A stretch of DNA of 64,000 bases from Struthio camelus (GCF_040807025.1 NC_090951.1:2108001-2172000); one strand, 5' to 3'. Shown: positions 1 through 48,865, numbered from the stretch's first letter. Program-made: numbers and translations. The notes: generated by a model not told the origin, from the letters alone.

Positions 1-3000
1 GCTTTGTCCACCCCCCTTTGTAACGTAGGGTGAGGGCCCTTCTCCTCCCCTCCGCTCCGCTCTCCTCAGCCGCCAGAAGGCGGTTCAGGAAACGACAAGG
101 TGCTCCCTTCACTAATGCACAGCAACTCCCCTTAGCACGACATCTGCTTTTTCTGGGTTTTTTGTTGTTGTCCGATGCAGGACTCGGGTGTGTTAGCTTG
201 CCGAGTGGGGCATCTCCAGGAGGTCCGGAGCGCCCGGTCAGTGCTGGGTGCTCTGCTTGCCCCATTGCTAATGCTGGTTTCATTCATCGCTGCTTAGTTT
301 TTACTAGTATAGCAGTCTGAAATACTTTCAAACCCCTTTGGGAGAACAAAGGGCTTTGGGGATTTCCATCACCTGGTAATGCAAATCTTTGCCTAAGAGC
401 CTGGAATGAGAGTCAGGTTTTGTCGGTGTTCGAGTGCCAGCAGGGCCCTGGCGCGGGTCTCGGCAGAGGTGCGGTGGCCGACGGCAGGGCCGAGGGCGTG
501 CGTGGGCACTGATGTCCCCGGCCCTGCCGCAGGTGCCGTTTCGGGCGGCAGGGGAGAGGAGGTTGCAGACGCCCAGCCTGCCCCGCGGCGCCTCGCTCGG
601 CCTCCCTGGAGGAAGCACGCGTTTCTCTGCCTGGCTTTGTGCGTGCTCTGCCTTGCACAGTTCTGCATCTAAGAGAGCTAGGTATTTATTTTTGCTCTGG
701 GAACCTAAATTTGGATAGTAAGCTGGCCTAGTTTGAGTCCTGCGTGAGGGTAAAAAGTGGCTTTTATTTCTGTGTGTCACAAACGACTCGAGCAGCTCGG
801 CCTCGGCGCCCGTTGCGGGTGGGAGATGCTTGTCGCAGAGGGAGATGAGCGGGGCGGCGCGCCGAGGCCCGCCGGCCGCGCTCGCGTCCCGCGGAGGGCC
901 GCGGCCGGGGCCGGTTTGTGATTAGTTTGCCTCCCAAAGCGTGACAACCGTAGCAACTCGTGATGCGTCTGTTGGAGCGGCACTCGAGGTGACTCCGGCT
1001 ATTCATGGAGTGGATCTTACTCGTGCTCGGCCTGGCGGTAGGGGGTTTCTCCTGGAGTCGTGGTCTGCTGCCTCCCCTTGGCCAAGGCAGCCTTTATGAA
1101 CGCCTGCGAAGGGGAACGCTTGTACCCGCGTCCCCAGGCTGCCTCTTGTACCGCGGCAAGCAGCGTGCGGGCGCTGAGGACGTAGGCGTTCGGGCGAGCT
1201 CCTCTGCAACGTCAGTTACTTCGGATTTGTGAAACCTGCCGCTCGTGTCTCTGGGAGGTGTCCAAGCTCAGCGCAAACGTGAGACAAGCCAACGCCGTGA
1301 AAACAGCTTTTATTCGAGCAGGACTACGTTCTTCGTTACACCGTTGGAAATAATTACAGAAGCAAAGTTTAACACAAGAAAATGAGAACACGCGTTGTTT
1401 TCAGGAGTATTATTCCCCAAGTTGCCTTGTTTTCTCTGTGGTCGTTTCAGTGCAATATCTGAAAGTTCCCCCGACCCGTAGCCGCTTTCCAGAAGAGAGC
1501 GAAGTTTGGGTCTTCCTTGCTGCGATTGTTGTGGAAGGTTATCGCGGTGCTGTTGTACAAATGAATCTTCAAAGCGGCGTCTGGGCCGCCGCGGCTTCCT
1601 TCATTCCTTGGTATTTAATGGTGCTAAACTTACTGGATTAGCAGCTCCGAGCGCTAGGGAAAACGCGCACGGGCCGTTGCCTGAGCTTGTCCGACCCTGG
1701 CCGTCCGCGGAGCCGTTTCAATGTTTCGTGCTGGGCTCGCCTTCTTGTCTGAGGAGTTTTCTTCTGTCTGTTTTCTCTCCTCTTCGGCTCTAGCGTGGAG
1801 CTTTTAACAGTATCACAATAACTGTCTGGAATAAGTGCTATTTTCACCTGTGCCGTGCCTTTCCCTCGCCCCTGAGCGCGCGCGGCAGGAAGGCGGTGGC
1901 GGTCGCCCCGCCGGCTGTCGGGGCGCCTGGCCGGGCCGCGCGCCGGGCTCGGGCTCCGCGGGCAGGTTGCAGCTGGCTCCCGCTCGCTCTCCGCGTCCGG
2001 CCCGTTCCCTCGCACCCCTCGCCCTTCTCTGCGGCCCGGGTTTCCTACGCGCCGCCGCGTGCCCCTGCGGTGCCTTCCCTCGCCGCCTTGGCGAACGGGG
2101 AGCCCGGCGCCCCTTAGGAGATGTCCACGCGAAGAGCAGCTTGCCGCGCTGTTACTGGGAAGCGCTCGCGAAACTTGGTTCTCCAAGCGCCCGGTAGCTG
2201 GTGGTTCGGTTAGCACGCCAGTGAGGTAGCTCTGCGGTTGGGGCGCGGCGGCGTGCCAGCCCTTGCCCTCGATAGGGCTGCCGGCGAGGGAGAGCGCCCG
2301 GGCGGCGGAGGGCTTGCTCCAGCCGCAGCCTATGTTACGGTTACAAACAATGAAAGAATCGTTATTTTCTGTGTTAAGCACAAGTGACCTCTTGTTGGAG
2401 TTCCCGACGTGAAACCGGTGTCTGGAGCAAATGCTCAACGTCTAGGAAATCCCACCGCCGAGTGCCAAGAGCTCCGGGGCAATGCCAGGGTCGTGCCTCT
2501 CCGGTCACGCGTATGGCAGGAAGGTAATGCTTTACCCCACGTTAACGCTGCTTCGGCAGCGCTGTCGCCGCGGAGCGCAGTACAGAGCTCCCGGATTTGG
2601 AGCACGGCGTTGCTGCCTGAGCTTGCCTGCGAGCGCGGGTGTCTCGGCAGGGGAAAAGGGCAAACCTTCCCGCTCGCAGTTCGACGGGCCTGGAAGCTGG
2701 TCAGTGGCAGTTTTGACTGTTGACTGGGTTTAAACAAGGAATAATTTAGTGGCTGGCTGTAAGTAGCGCTTTTCAGTCGTGCCAGGCTGTTGAAAGGGGT
2801 CGGTCTCTCTCTCTCTCTGGATTCTGGCTGTAAACTAATACCTGTCGCTGACCTGATTTACATGTCTGATCTGTTCAGAGCTGCAGCTGGCAATAAAACG
2901 GGCATAGTTTGTTATTGCAAGCTATTTTCGTTCACATCAGAAAAATAAGACAAAAGTATTTAAATACGGAATGTTTGAACAAAACGCCGGAGTGTTTGCT

Positions 3001-5850
3001 TTGGCTGTTGTGAATTTGTTCTGGCGCTCTGATAACTCCTGCAACGAGGCGAAGCCTCCGGGTCTTATCGGGAGCAAGGCGCTCCTTTTCCCAGTTCCAA
3101 AAGTTAAGTAATAGGCTGCCTCGGCCGAACGCGTTAGGGCTCCGTCCAGCCGCAAAAGCAGCTTTGCTAGCCAGGGATCGAGCTGCTGAGCTGTGGGGCA
3201 GCTTTGTTTAGCTTGCTTTACCAAAAAAAGGCATTCCCAAATCTTTTTTTTTTTTTTTTTTTTTGTTCCCTTAAGGCCCCGGTATTTTGCCGGAGCGTGT
3301 GCCGGAGGGGCCGCGTGGTTTGAGCGCAGCTTTGGCGCTGCGTGCCCGAGGGCGGTCAAGCGGGGCCGGGTGAGGGAACGCGGAAATGGAACGGGTTGAT
3401 CTGGAGTAAATAGTTTCTCTTTAATCTGCCGCTGAAGCCTGAAACTAAGAAAGAGGAAGGAGCAGCGTGCGCGCGCGGTGACGACGCGGTCTTGTGACTG
3501 CTGGCACGATAAGCCGCCGGGCGGTCTGCCGCCGCCAGCGTGACTGGCGTCCCTCGAACAAGGGAGCTGCTGTTAGCTTTGCTTCCCTGCGCTCCCAGCA
3601 AGGGCCTGGCACGATTTACAACGTTGACGGTCTCCTATTCGAGTATAACTTTATACCTAAAGCTTAGGGTCTAGGTTTTGCTGGATTATTGGAATCAGAT
3701 TTATCACCGAGCTGGTCGTTCTGGCCTCGTTTTCAGAGCGCTGGTGCAGCGTTCGACCCCGGAGCACTTGCTTAAAGAAATGCGGTTTCTCAAAGCGCCC
3801 GAAATATAAACGCGTAACTTGGGTCGGCAGATTCTTCGCATACCAAAGTGCTGGCGTGCCAGCTGGGGTCGGCTTTCACCCGGCGCGCGAAGGGCTGCCT
3901 GTCTCCGTCCTGCAGGGACGCGTTTATCCTCAGCGCTTCCTCCGCTGGCCCCAGGCTCGCCCGGCGGCCTGTGAAAGCGCAGAGCCCCCCGCGCGAAGCG
4001 GGCAGCCCCCCGCCTCCCTCCCTCCCTCCCTGGGAGAGCTCCGCTCCTGCGGCCTCTGCGTTGCTTTCGTGCCGTCTAGCTAGACTCGGTCTTGACTTAA
4101 GGTGGCTTCTCCTCGTTTTTAAAAAAAAAAAAAAAAAGCAGTAGAAAAAAGCTTAGCGTTCAGGAGCCAAATCCTCCAGCCTGTGCTGCCCTCCCTGCAG
4201 AAGTGGTTTTTCGTAGTATTTGCTGCAGTTCTTTGCTGCAGGAGAGCCAAGGCCAGGGCAGCCTGTGGCGCCTTGATCTGCCTGGGCTGGGCAGAGCCCC
4301 GTCGTGGGCGGCATCGACCCCGCGCAGCTTCGAGCCGCTCCGGTGACGGGGCCGCGCTGGCCGAGGGGATCGGGGAGTTCAGCGGGCGCGCCGCGGGGAC
4401 GTCCGTCGGAGCGTGCCGGCGCTTGGGAAAGGAAAGCTCTGCCGCCTAGGGCCGGGAATCTGCATGGGAGAGGGACTAACTCAGCGTCTCAGCCGTTGCA
4501 AGCGCTTCAGCTGGAGTTTGCACGTGTTTGGGCCTCAAAGATGATCAGCCCCAAGGCGCAAACCTCAGAGGAGCTGAGCTGAGCTTTGGTGGATCCGATG
4601 CTTGTTTGTTGCTAGCTGTTAGCTGCTGCTAAACCCTTCACCCTGCGACCGAGGTCGTCCAGGGGAGCAGGCAGAGCTGGGAGCGGAACGAGCTTCTTCC
4701 TGCTTTCAGATGGAGAAAGCGGCCTGTGCGGGAGCTATACTGGCCTTGCTGGTACAAGTTGTTACACTGCTGCATACGGTGCAAACCCTTTAAACGTGTT
4801 TGGCCGGCATGCTGATCCTTTAAATGGTCAGTAACGTTAGCAGGCTTATCAGCTGCCAGAATAGTCTCCAGAGCAGCGTGTTATCATGTAGGCTCAAACA
4901 GTAGGGCTGTACTCCTGGGCTGGAGCTGCTGCAGGGCACAAGGAAGAGCCCTCAGCTCTCCGTGCTGAAAGAGGAGCTTCGGCGTTGCTCTCGGTCCCGG
5001 CGTGCCCGCAGACGGGTGGAGCGCCCCTCGCCGCTGCGGGCCTCTTCTGCTCGCCATCGGGAAACGCTTCCCGAACGGCGGGGGCGGTTTGTTAGAAACG
5101 CTCCCCTTCCCCGGGGCCAGCCTTGCCCAGCGCCTTCCCCTTTCTCCTGGGCTGCAGCTCACTCGCGCTGCCTGCGCCCAGCGTTAACTCTGATTTTCAC
5201 GTGAATTGGTTGCAGGCTTCGCACCATGTTACGCAGCCTTCGTTGGCCTTGCTCCTCTTCTAGAGTGGTGCAGGAGCGTTTTAACTTGGTGAAATAACCG
5301 GTCTTATCAGCAAACAGCTGAGCTTTATGTACATGTGTTACAGCTTATATGGAAAGGAAGTACACGCTGGTGCAGTCACGCCCAAGCATACAGCAAGCAG
5401 CACAGATCTGCTGCGGTGTTCGGCGTGGTGTCTCAGCAGCTGTGACTCATTCTCCTGCCTTAATAAGGAGATGGCGCGCTGGGCCGACGCGTGCTGGTGC
5501 TACGGCAGGGTGGCTGAGCACCACGAGTCTGTGCGTGGCTCTTGGTGGCCGTTCCTCGCTCTCCCTTCCTGCAGAGGCAGCTGGGTTCAACCCCTAGGAA
5601 AAAGCCGTTTACCCATAGACAGCAGTGCGAAGGCTACAAAGGAAAACGGGCCACAAAGCCTTCAGCCGGGAGGAGGCTGGTTTCTGCAACGCGGGAAAAC
5701 CTGACACTGGGAACCTCCTGTAGTAAGGACGGGACACGCGCCATATGAGTTTGAACTCTGAGGCAGAAAGCCTGGGGGGGTAGATGACAACCTTCCATTG
5801 CAGCAAAATCCAGGGAAGGCTTTTGCTGATCTTGTCTCTCTCCTTTCTAG
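1..5850 (+). other. ANKRD11: ANKRD11 intron (5' part, partial)
   Basis: The stretch ends at a pyrimidine-rich acceptor (AG at 5849-5850) in front of the first recognisable ANKRD11 coding exon. I looked for the exon that should encode the ANKRD11 start methionine and the roughly 29 residues before the Asp-Lys-Asp-Lys junction and did not find it, so it must lie upstream of the window. The intron is patchily CpG-rich (for example 780-930, 1860-2110, 4300-4450). It contains a T21 run at 3244-3264, an A17 run at 4121-4137 and a short CT repeat near 2803-2818. No convincing gene, RNA gene or mobile element is visible. Confidence 0.8.
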
Positions 5851-38195
<32,345 letters not shown>

Positions 38196-39250
38196 CAGTT
38201 CCAAACCAGGAGACATCACTGAAAACTGGCAAGGACGGGAGCCCTCCGAGGTCGGGCGGTCGAGCTCACATTCACCCTTACCGCTTGCTGATGAATCCCT
38301 GGTCAGAGGAGGAGGAAGCAGCTATCGGCAGAAAACTAAACAATAAGAAAAAAAATTGCACTTTCTTCACAGCGCGTCCCTCACTTCTGGACTGAGGCGG
38401 CTCCGCCAGGCAGCGGGGTGGGGGCGCATCTCCTTTCCGGGCGGCCGCGGCGGCAGGGAGGCAGCAGCGGGCGCCTCGCCGACCGAGAGACTGGCGTGGA
38501 GGGAGGAGGCCAAGGACACCGTTTGGGTGTTGCAGAAGCTGCTGAGCGGGGCCAGCAACCACGTGATTCATGTACTTGTGAACACAGTGATTTCCAGCTC
38601 TCTGTTTTCCACCGGTCTGCGGATCTCCTCGCAGAGAAGCTGCAGTAGGAAACTACGGGGGGAGGGGGGGGTGTTTGAGTTTCTCGTTCCATCCTGGGTA
38701 TGTCTAAAAAAAAAAAAAAAAAAAAAATTAGAAACAAAAGAAAGCGTCCAACTTCGGCAGACGCGGCTCTGGAGGTGTGAACGGCGCCAGGCTCCGGAGC
38801 GGGGTGCGCGCGAGGCATCCTGCAGCAGCCGCTCGCCACCGGCTCGCAGCAGCAGCGGGCGCCACCGGCGCGCGGGGCGCTGGGGCAGCACGGTGAGTGG
38901 CGGACGGACGGACGGAGAAATGGTGACGCAGAGAAAGGACTTTGCCAACTGTGTTTTTAATGGAGTAAAATCCATGTGGTTTATATATTTTTTTTCCTTT
39001 AATCTTGGGCATTTCGTTTCTCTTTCTGAGAACATAACTTGAAAACACTACAGAGCCAATACTCATATAAAGAAAAATTGTATCCCATAAATGCTGTACA
39101 GTTTTTATATACATTAACAATGTACTTTTGCTGCCTTCTAGATAATTTATTTTGCAACACATTACTGCACAGTTGTAAATAACTTATGTACTGTAACATC
39201 ACTTTCAGTTATGTGTAAAGAAATAAATAAATTAATTAAAATTATCTTTG
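38196..39250 (+). other. ANKRD11: ANKRD11 3'UTR (proximal form)
   Basis: It starts directly after the TGA stop. The first half is GC-rich and contains an A22 run at 38706-38727. The second half (about 38940-39240) turns sharply AT-rich. It holds a Pumilio-type element TGTAAATA at 39174-39181 and overlapping AATAAA signals at 39222-39231. The switch to AT-rich sequence next to a poly(A) signal suggests a real transcript end. The exact cleavage point is not determined. Confidence 0.75.
39222..39231 (+). terminator. ANKRD11: ANKRD11 proximal poly(A) signals
   Basis: Two overlapping AATAAA hexamers (39222-39227 and 39226-39231) lie about 1.03 kb after the stop codon, followed by T-rich sequence near 39245-39260. 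Confidence 0.75.
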
Positions 39251-41400
39251 TATGTATAGTTCACCCTAGGCAGCACTTTCCCTTTCAAGGAAAAAATAAG
39301 GGCCAAAACGGTGTGCAGTGTTATTTCCAAGCCTGTCTCACGCGCTCAGGCCTTGCACGCAGGTAGTCTGACCTGCGATTCGTGTTGTAGAGATCTCCAA
39401 ATGCTGACCTCTTCTGATTTTAACACAATGTCGTCGTTTTTCTGCTTTTTCCCCCGCCCTGTCGAGTTCAGTGGAGTTGGAAACGCACCGGTGCCGATCC
39501 TGCGGCAGACGGGGCGGGTGGGGAGAAGGACGCGTGGCTTCGGGCTGAGGAGTTTTCTGGACCCCTTGTGGCCTCGGTAGCTGCAGGTGTATCTAGGGGC
39601 CGGTGTTTCGGGGCTGCAGAGCTGGGAGGAGGAAGGGCAGAGCCCGGCGCGGCCCCTTCCGTGCAGGCCGTGGTCCGATGGCGTTGGCGCTCAGTGATTT
39701 GCGGGTGAAGCAGCAGTTGCGTTTAGGGCAGGTAGGGAAACGGCTTTCTCGCAGCTGGGGTGATGCTGTTTGGGGGAGCCGGGGCCCAGGGGCCGTGGCA
39801 AGGCTTGTGTGCGGCAGCGCTTCGTGTTAGGGGTCTCCCTGCCCCTCGTTTCGCGGGGCAGGTGCCCGGGCAGGTTCCTGAGGTGGTGACCACCCACAGC
39901 CTTCCTCTGATCCTCCTCTTTTTCTTTTTTCTCCCTTTCTTTTTAATACCGAACCTCGGTGATAAGTTGCGTTGAACACAGCTGGGCTGAACTCGCTCTT
40001 GCTCTCGGGGTCTAGCTCGATGTGGCCCGCGAGGACGGTGCCACGCAGCCCGCGGCGGTCTTGGCTGTGCCTCCTGACGCCACCGTGGGCGGCCGGCCCC
40101 GGGTGCCGGCCCTGCCACGCACCGCGAGCATCGAATTGCTTTTCTGAGCTGTAAAACATAGGGAGAGCTAGAAGGGCGCTGCTGGGAGCCCCGCGGGGTG
40201 AGCCGCCGGCGGGGACGCCCCTGCACCTTGCAAAGCCTGGAGAGGCCGCGGCTCGTGGCGGGAGCCCGGGCCGGCTGCTGCTGGGGCTGGCTTGTGCGGT
40301 TGTGCCCTCGTGCAAACCTTGCGGAAACTCCTCCGGTCCCAGGAGACGGAAAGATCGTTGCCCAGGGAGGAGTCTGGTCTGGCGGGAGGACTCGCACCGC
40401 GCTTCCTGCCGGCTAGGAGAAGCCGAGGGCGCCGCTCCGGGCGGGAGGCAGGTGGAGAGGATGCGCCCCCGGCTCGGCGCGTTGCGCTGGGCGGCGTGGC
40501 TGGTCTGTCCTGGAGCGCCGGAGCTGCGCGGGAGGGAGCTACCGGCTTCGGGTGCAGCGTGGGGGCCGCCGCGGCCTCTCCGGCGCGGGGCCGCGCTTGA
40601 ACGCGTGGCGGGGTCGTAACCGAGAGCAGACCTGATGGCGGTCGGCAAGGCTGATCCTCAAGCACAAGCATGCAGTAACGTGGCTGGAGACAGATTCAAG
40701 TGCCTCTTCCAAGACCTCTGTGCCTTGCTTGCAGCTGCTGCCCAGCGTTGCCCCAACCGCAGGCCCGGCGGAGGCTGCCCGAGCCCCCGGAGCGGCCCGG
40801 GGCCCGTGGCGGAGCGGGGCCGCGGGGGCCGAGCTCCGCTGGCCACCTGGGTCCCTTGCTTTTCCTTTCCCCTTTTGCTGGGTGCACGTGCTGGTTAAAC
40901 GTCTCGGTCACTCGCTCCTTTTGGAACCGGGGAGGTTTTAACCGTGTTTTGGCTTCTTCTTCCTCTGTTGGTACCGGAGCTGCTTTGCTGGATGGGGCCG
41001 GGGTGGGCAGGGGGGGGGAACGTGTTGAGTCCAAGAGCGGTTTGCAGTCTGGGTCTCCCCTCTTTCCGCGGCACGGCGCCTGGCAGCCCCGGCTGCGGGC
41101 GCTCGGGTAGCGAAGGGCAGCGCGGCCGCCCCCCGGCCCGCTGCGGGCTCGCCTGCTTGCCCCAGCCGGCGGCTTCGTGGCGGCCGGGGGGTCCGGCCCG
41201 CCGCCGGGGCGAGCGCCGGGGGCCGGTGAAGGGCAGCGCCGGCGCCTGCTCGCCGCCACGGCCGCCGTTGTCTTTTACAGAATGCGAGAACGTGGCCACA
41301 ATAACGCTTTCTGTTGCTGTTGTTTTAATTATTATTATTATTTATTTAATTTCCAGCCCCGCTCTTCTGTCGTTGTTGTTGTTGAATAACCCTAAGTGAA
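39251..41400 (+). other. GC-rich stretch downstream of the proximal ANKRD11 end
   Basis: No coding exon is supported. CpG density is high from about 40050 to 41280. A T-rich tract at about 39905-39945 and a GTTGTTGTT/ATTATT simple-repeat patch at about 41315-41385 are the only low-complexity features. It may be an extended ANKRD11 3'UTR if the distal poly(A) signal near 41.9 kb is used, or plain intergenic DNA. Confidence 0.5.
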
Positions 41401-41898
41401 TCTGTGTAAGCATGGAGAGACCTTTAATCAGCCATGTGAAAAGCAACACAAGCAAAAGTAACGCGCGCTCTGCTGGCCCCCCCGCGCCCCGCGGGCTGGA
41501 GTCTCGCATCTTCCTCCCCGTAGCGCTTCTCCGAGCCGTGTACATACGTGTAAATACCTCCCGGGTCAGTTCACACCTTCTCTTTGTACTCGTCCAACTT
41601 GCGTGCAGTGTGGGGTGAAACAGCGGCAAGGTTGCGTTGTCTGTAACGTACCAATGTAATTTCTTTCTTTTTTTTTTTTTTTTACGATGTAGTTTGTGTA
41701 CATATCGTTGGGCAGCGCTGGTGCTGCCGAGGTCACTGCGCTGCCGCGACACCGCTGTCCTTTTTGGCTGTACAGCTTCCTGCAGAGAGAGGCAAAAACA
41801 AAAAAAGCGAATACAAATGTTATTTTCTACCGTTGCATGTACAGAGATGAGCGCCAGAGAGATGCTGTTGTCCCTCAGAGATAATGTTCGTAAATAAA
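41400..41898 (+). other. Candidate distal 3'UTR end, probably ANKRD11
   Basis: The last 500 bases before an AATAAA at 41893-41898 look like a transcript 3' end. They are less GC-rich than their surroundings and carry three UGUANAUA Pumilio-type motifs (41539-41546, 41549-41556, 41697-41704) and a T16 run (41668-41683). No coding exon feeds into it other than ANKRD11 2-3 kb upstream on the same strand, so a long ANKRD11 3'UTR is the simplest explanation. A separate noncoding RNA is the alternative. Confidence 0.45.
41893..41898 (+). terminator. Candidate distal poly(A) signal
   Basis: An AATAAA is followed at once by an A14 run (41902-41915) and then by a long G-rich tract. The genomic A-run means oligo-dT cDNA clones could prime here internally, so cDNA ends at this point need care. 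Confidence 0.5.
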
Positions 41899-42159
41899 TT
41901 TAAAAAAAAAAAAAAACACAACCCTCGTTTGTGGCCTGGGCTGGTTGGTTCCCACGGGGAAGAGGGGCCCCCGGGTGCCCTGGCCCCACACCCTGGCTGG
42001 AGCCCCATGGGGGGCTGGGGGTCCAAACTGGGTTGGGAGGGTTAGGGGAGCCAGACTGAGCTGGGGGGTCCAAACCAGTTTGGGGGGGGGGGCAGACTGG
42101 GACCAGGAAGGTCCAAACCAAACTGGGGGGGGGGGGGGGGATCAGAACCAGTCTAGGGG

Positions 42160-42790
42160 GGGCCAAGCTGGGCTAAAGGAACCAGACCAGGCTGAGGAGC
42201 TCCAAACTGGGACTGGGGGGGGGGATGAACTGGGACTGGGAAGGTCTGAATGGAGTTGGGGAGGGATCCGAACTGGGCTGGGGGGGCTCTGAACTGGGCT
42301 GGGGGGGTCGGTCCGGGTTGGGGGGGATCTGAACTGGGCTGGGGGGGGTTGGTCTGGGCCCAGGGGAGTCGGTCCAGGTTGGGGGATCCAAACTGGGCTG
42401 GGGGGGGGGTCGCTCTGGACTTGGGGATCCGAACGGGGCTGGAGGGTTCGGTCCAGGTTGGGGGGATCTGAATCGGGCTGGAGGTGTTGGTCTGGGTTGG
42501 GGGGATCTGAACCGGGCTGGGGGGGAGGTCCCTCCGGGCTGGGGGGATCCGAACCGGGCTGGGGGCGGTCGGTCTGGGTTGAGGGGATCTGAACCGGGCT
42601 GGGGGCGGTCGGTCTGGGTTGGGGGGATCTGAACCGGGCTGGGGGGGTCCCTCCGGGCTGGGGGGGATCCGAACCGGGTGGGGGGGGGTCGGTCCAATCT
42701 TGGGGGTACCTGAACCGGGCTGGCGGAGGGGTGGGGGGGTCGCTCCGAGCTTGGAGGGGACCCGAACCGGGCTGTTGGGGAGGGTCGGTC
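42160..42790 (+). repeat. G-rich tandem array, ~40-bp unit, upstream of SLC22A31
   Basis: Degenerate tandem units carry GATCTGAACCGGGCTGGG-type cores followed by G-runs and a GGTCTGGGTTG segment. Cores start at about 42503, 42546, 42586, 42626 and 42666, giving a spacing of 40-43 bp. More divergent copies extend back to about 42160. G is on the plus strand throughout. It lies between the distal ANKRD11 poly(A) signal and the SLC22A31 start. Confidence 0.8.
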
Positions 42791-43005
42791 CGTGCAGGGG
42801 TGGCCGGTCCGTGCCGGGGGCGGTGCGCAGAGCGCGGGGCCGGGCCGGGTCGGTGCCGCCCTCTCCCCCCCCCCCCCCGCCGCCCCGTCCCGCCCCGCTC
42901 CGCCCTCACCTGCCCGCAGCCGCCCGTCCCGTCCCGTCCGGTCCCGTCGCGTCGCGTCGCCTCCCCGCGGAGCGGCAGCGGCAGCGGAGCGCAGCGAGGC
43001 CGGGG
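42790..43005 (+). promoter_or_regulatory. SLC22A31: SLC22A31 GC-rich 5' region / probable CpG-island promoter
   Basis: About 215 bp immediately before the start codon are nearly pure GC with dense CpG. There is a C-run at 42867-42879, CCGCCCCG/CCCGCCCC Sp1-like boxes at 42880-42905, and a short CGTCC/CGTCG pentamer repeat at about 42923-42960. No TATA box is visible. The transcription start cannot be placed from sequence. Confidence 0.5.
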
Positions 43006-47953
<4,948 letters not shown>

Positions 47954-48122
47954 CTGCGTCCCCCCACCCCGGGCTGGGGCCGAGCGCGGCGTCGGGCTCC
48001 TGCCGGGACTGCAGCCCCCCCCCCCAGCGTCGCATCCTGCCCCGGGAGGAGCGGTGCTGGGAGCGCTGGGGCCGGGGTGATGCCCTGGGGGGGGGTCGTG
48101 GCTGGCGCTCCCCTGGGCTGCC

Positions 48123-48128
48123 AATAAA
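48123..48128 (+). terminator. SLC22A31: SLC22A31 poly(A) signal
   Basis: An AATAAA lies 170 nt after the stop codon and is followed by a T/G-rich stretch (TTGTTTGTAG), as expected for a downstream element. The 3'UTR is therefore about 190 nt. Confidence 0.85.
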
Positions 48129-48234
48129 AGTGCCTTGTTTGTAGCGCCGGCTGGCATGGGGGGGGCCGCGCCGGCGCGTCGCCCTGCCGTCCCCGCGCAG
48201 CACCCGCTGCCACCAGCCCCGGTCTCCAGGGGTC

Positions 48235-48240
48235 TTTATT
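48235..48240 (-). terminator. CDH15: CDH15 poly(A) signal (minus strand)
   Basis: TTTATT on the plus strand is AATAAA on the minus strand, 753 nt past the CDH15 stop codon. It faces the SLC22A31 signal across about 106 bp. Confidence 0.8.
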
Positions 48241-48484
48241 GCAGGGGGGAAGCGGGGGGTTCCTGGTGCCCGCGCTGGCCGCGCCGTCGCGGCCGTCCCT
48301 CGGCCCCGGGCGGCTCCAGACGGGGGGGGCCGCAGCTCGGCCTCCCCCCGGGCCCCGGGGCTGCAGCGTGGGGCGAGCGCGCCTCCGCCGGGCCTCTCCA
48401 CCAGTGCTGCTCCCGCTGCCTCCTCCCTCGGGCCACGCGCGCTGGGCGCGAGGTGCCGCCGCTGCAGGGCGCCTGCTCCGTGGC

Positions 48485-48865
48485 CAGGCTCCTCCTGGGG
48501 CACGCGCGTGTGCAGACCCTCGTGGCGGGGCCCCTCCTGGTGCACGCGTGTGTGCAAAGCCTCATGGTGGGGCCCCTCCTGGTGCACGCGCGTGTGCAAA
48601 GCCTCATTGCGGGGCCCCTCCTGGTGCACACGTGTGTGCAGACCCTCGTGGCGGGGCCCCTCCTGGTGCACGTGCGTGTGCAGACCCTCGTGGTGGGGCC
48701 CCTCCTGGTGCACGCGCGTGTGCAAAGCCTCATTGCGGGGCCCCTCCTGGTGCACACGTGTGTGCAGACCCTCGTGGTGGGGCCCCTCCTGGTGCACACG
48801 CGTGTGCAAACCCTTGGGGCTAGGCACATCCCGGTGCACACGCCTGTGCAGACCCCGGTGGCTGG
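48485..48865 (-). repeat. 42-bp minisatellite in the CDH15 3'UTR
   Basis: About nine tandem units of 42 bp, reading on the plus strand GGGGCCCCTCCTGGTGCAC, then an alternating CGCGTGTGTGC core and an AAAGCCTCATTGC or AGACCCTCGTGGC tail. Because 42 is a multiple of three and the unit lacks stops, several frames stay open on both strands, giving 14-residue repeats such as VCTRRGPATRVCTH on the minus strand. The core is alternating purine-pyrimidine and near-palindromic (GCACACGCGTGTGC in one copy at about 48795). Confidence 0.92.

Noticed and set aside
1-5850. ANKRD11 start-codon exon inside the window
   Set aside because: No sequence here translates to the conserved N-terminus before the Asp-Lys-Asp-Lys junction with a phase-0 donor, so the exon must be further upstream.
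48485-48865. Regular repeats considered as a CRISPR-like array
   Set aside because: The units are head-to-tail without unique spacers, in a vertebrate 3'UTR. This is a minisatellite.
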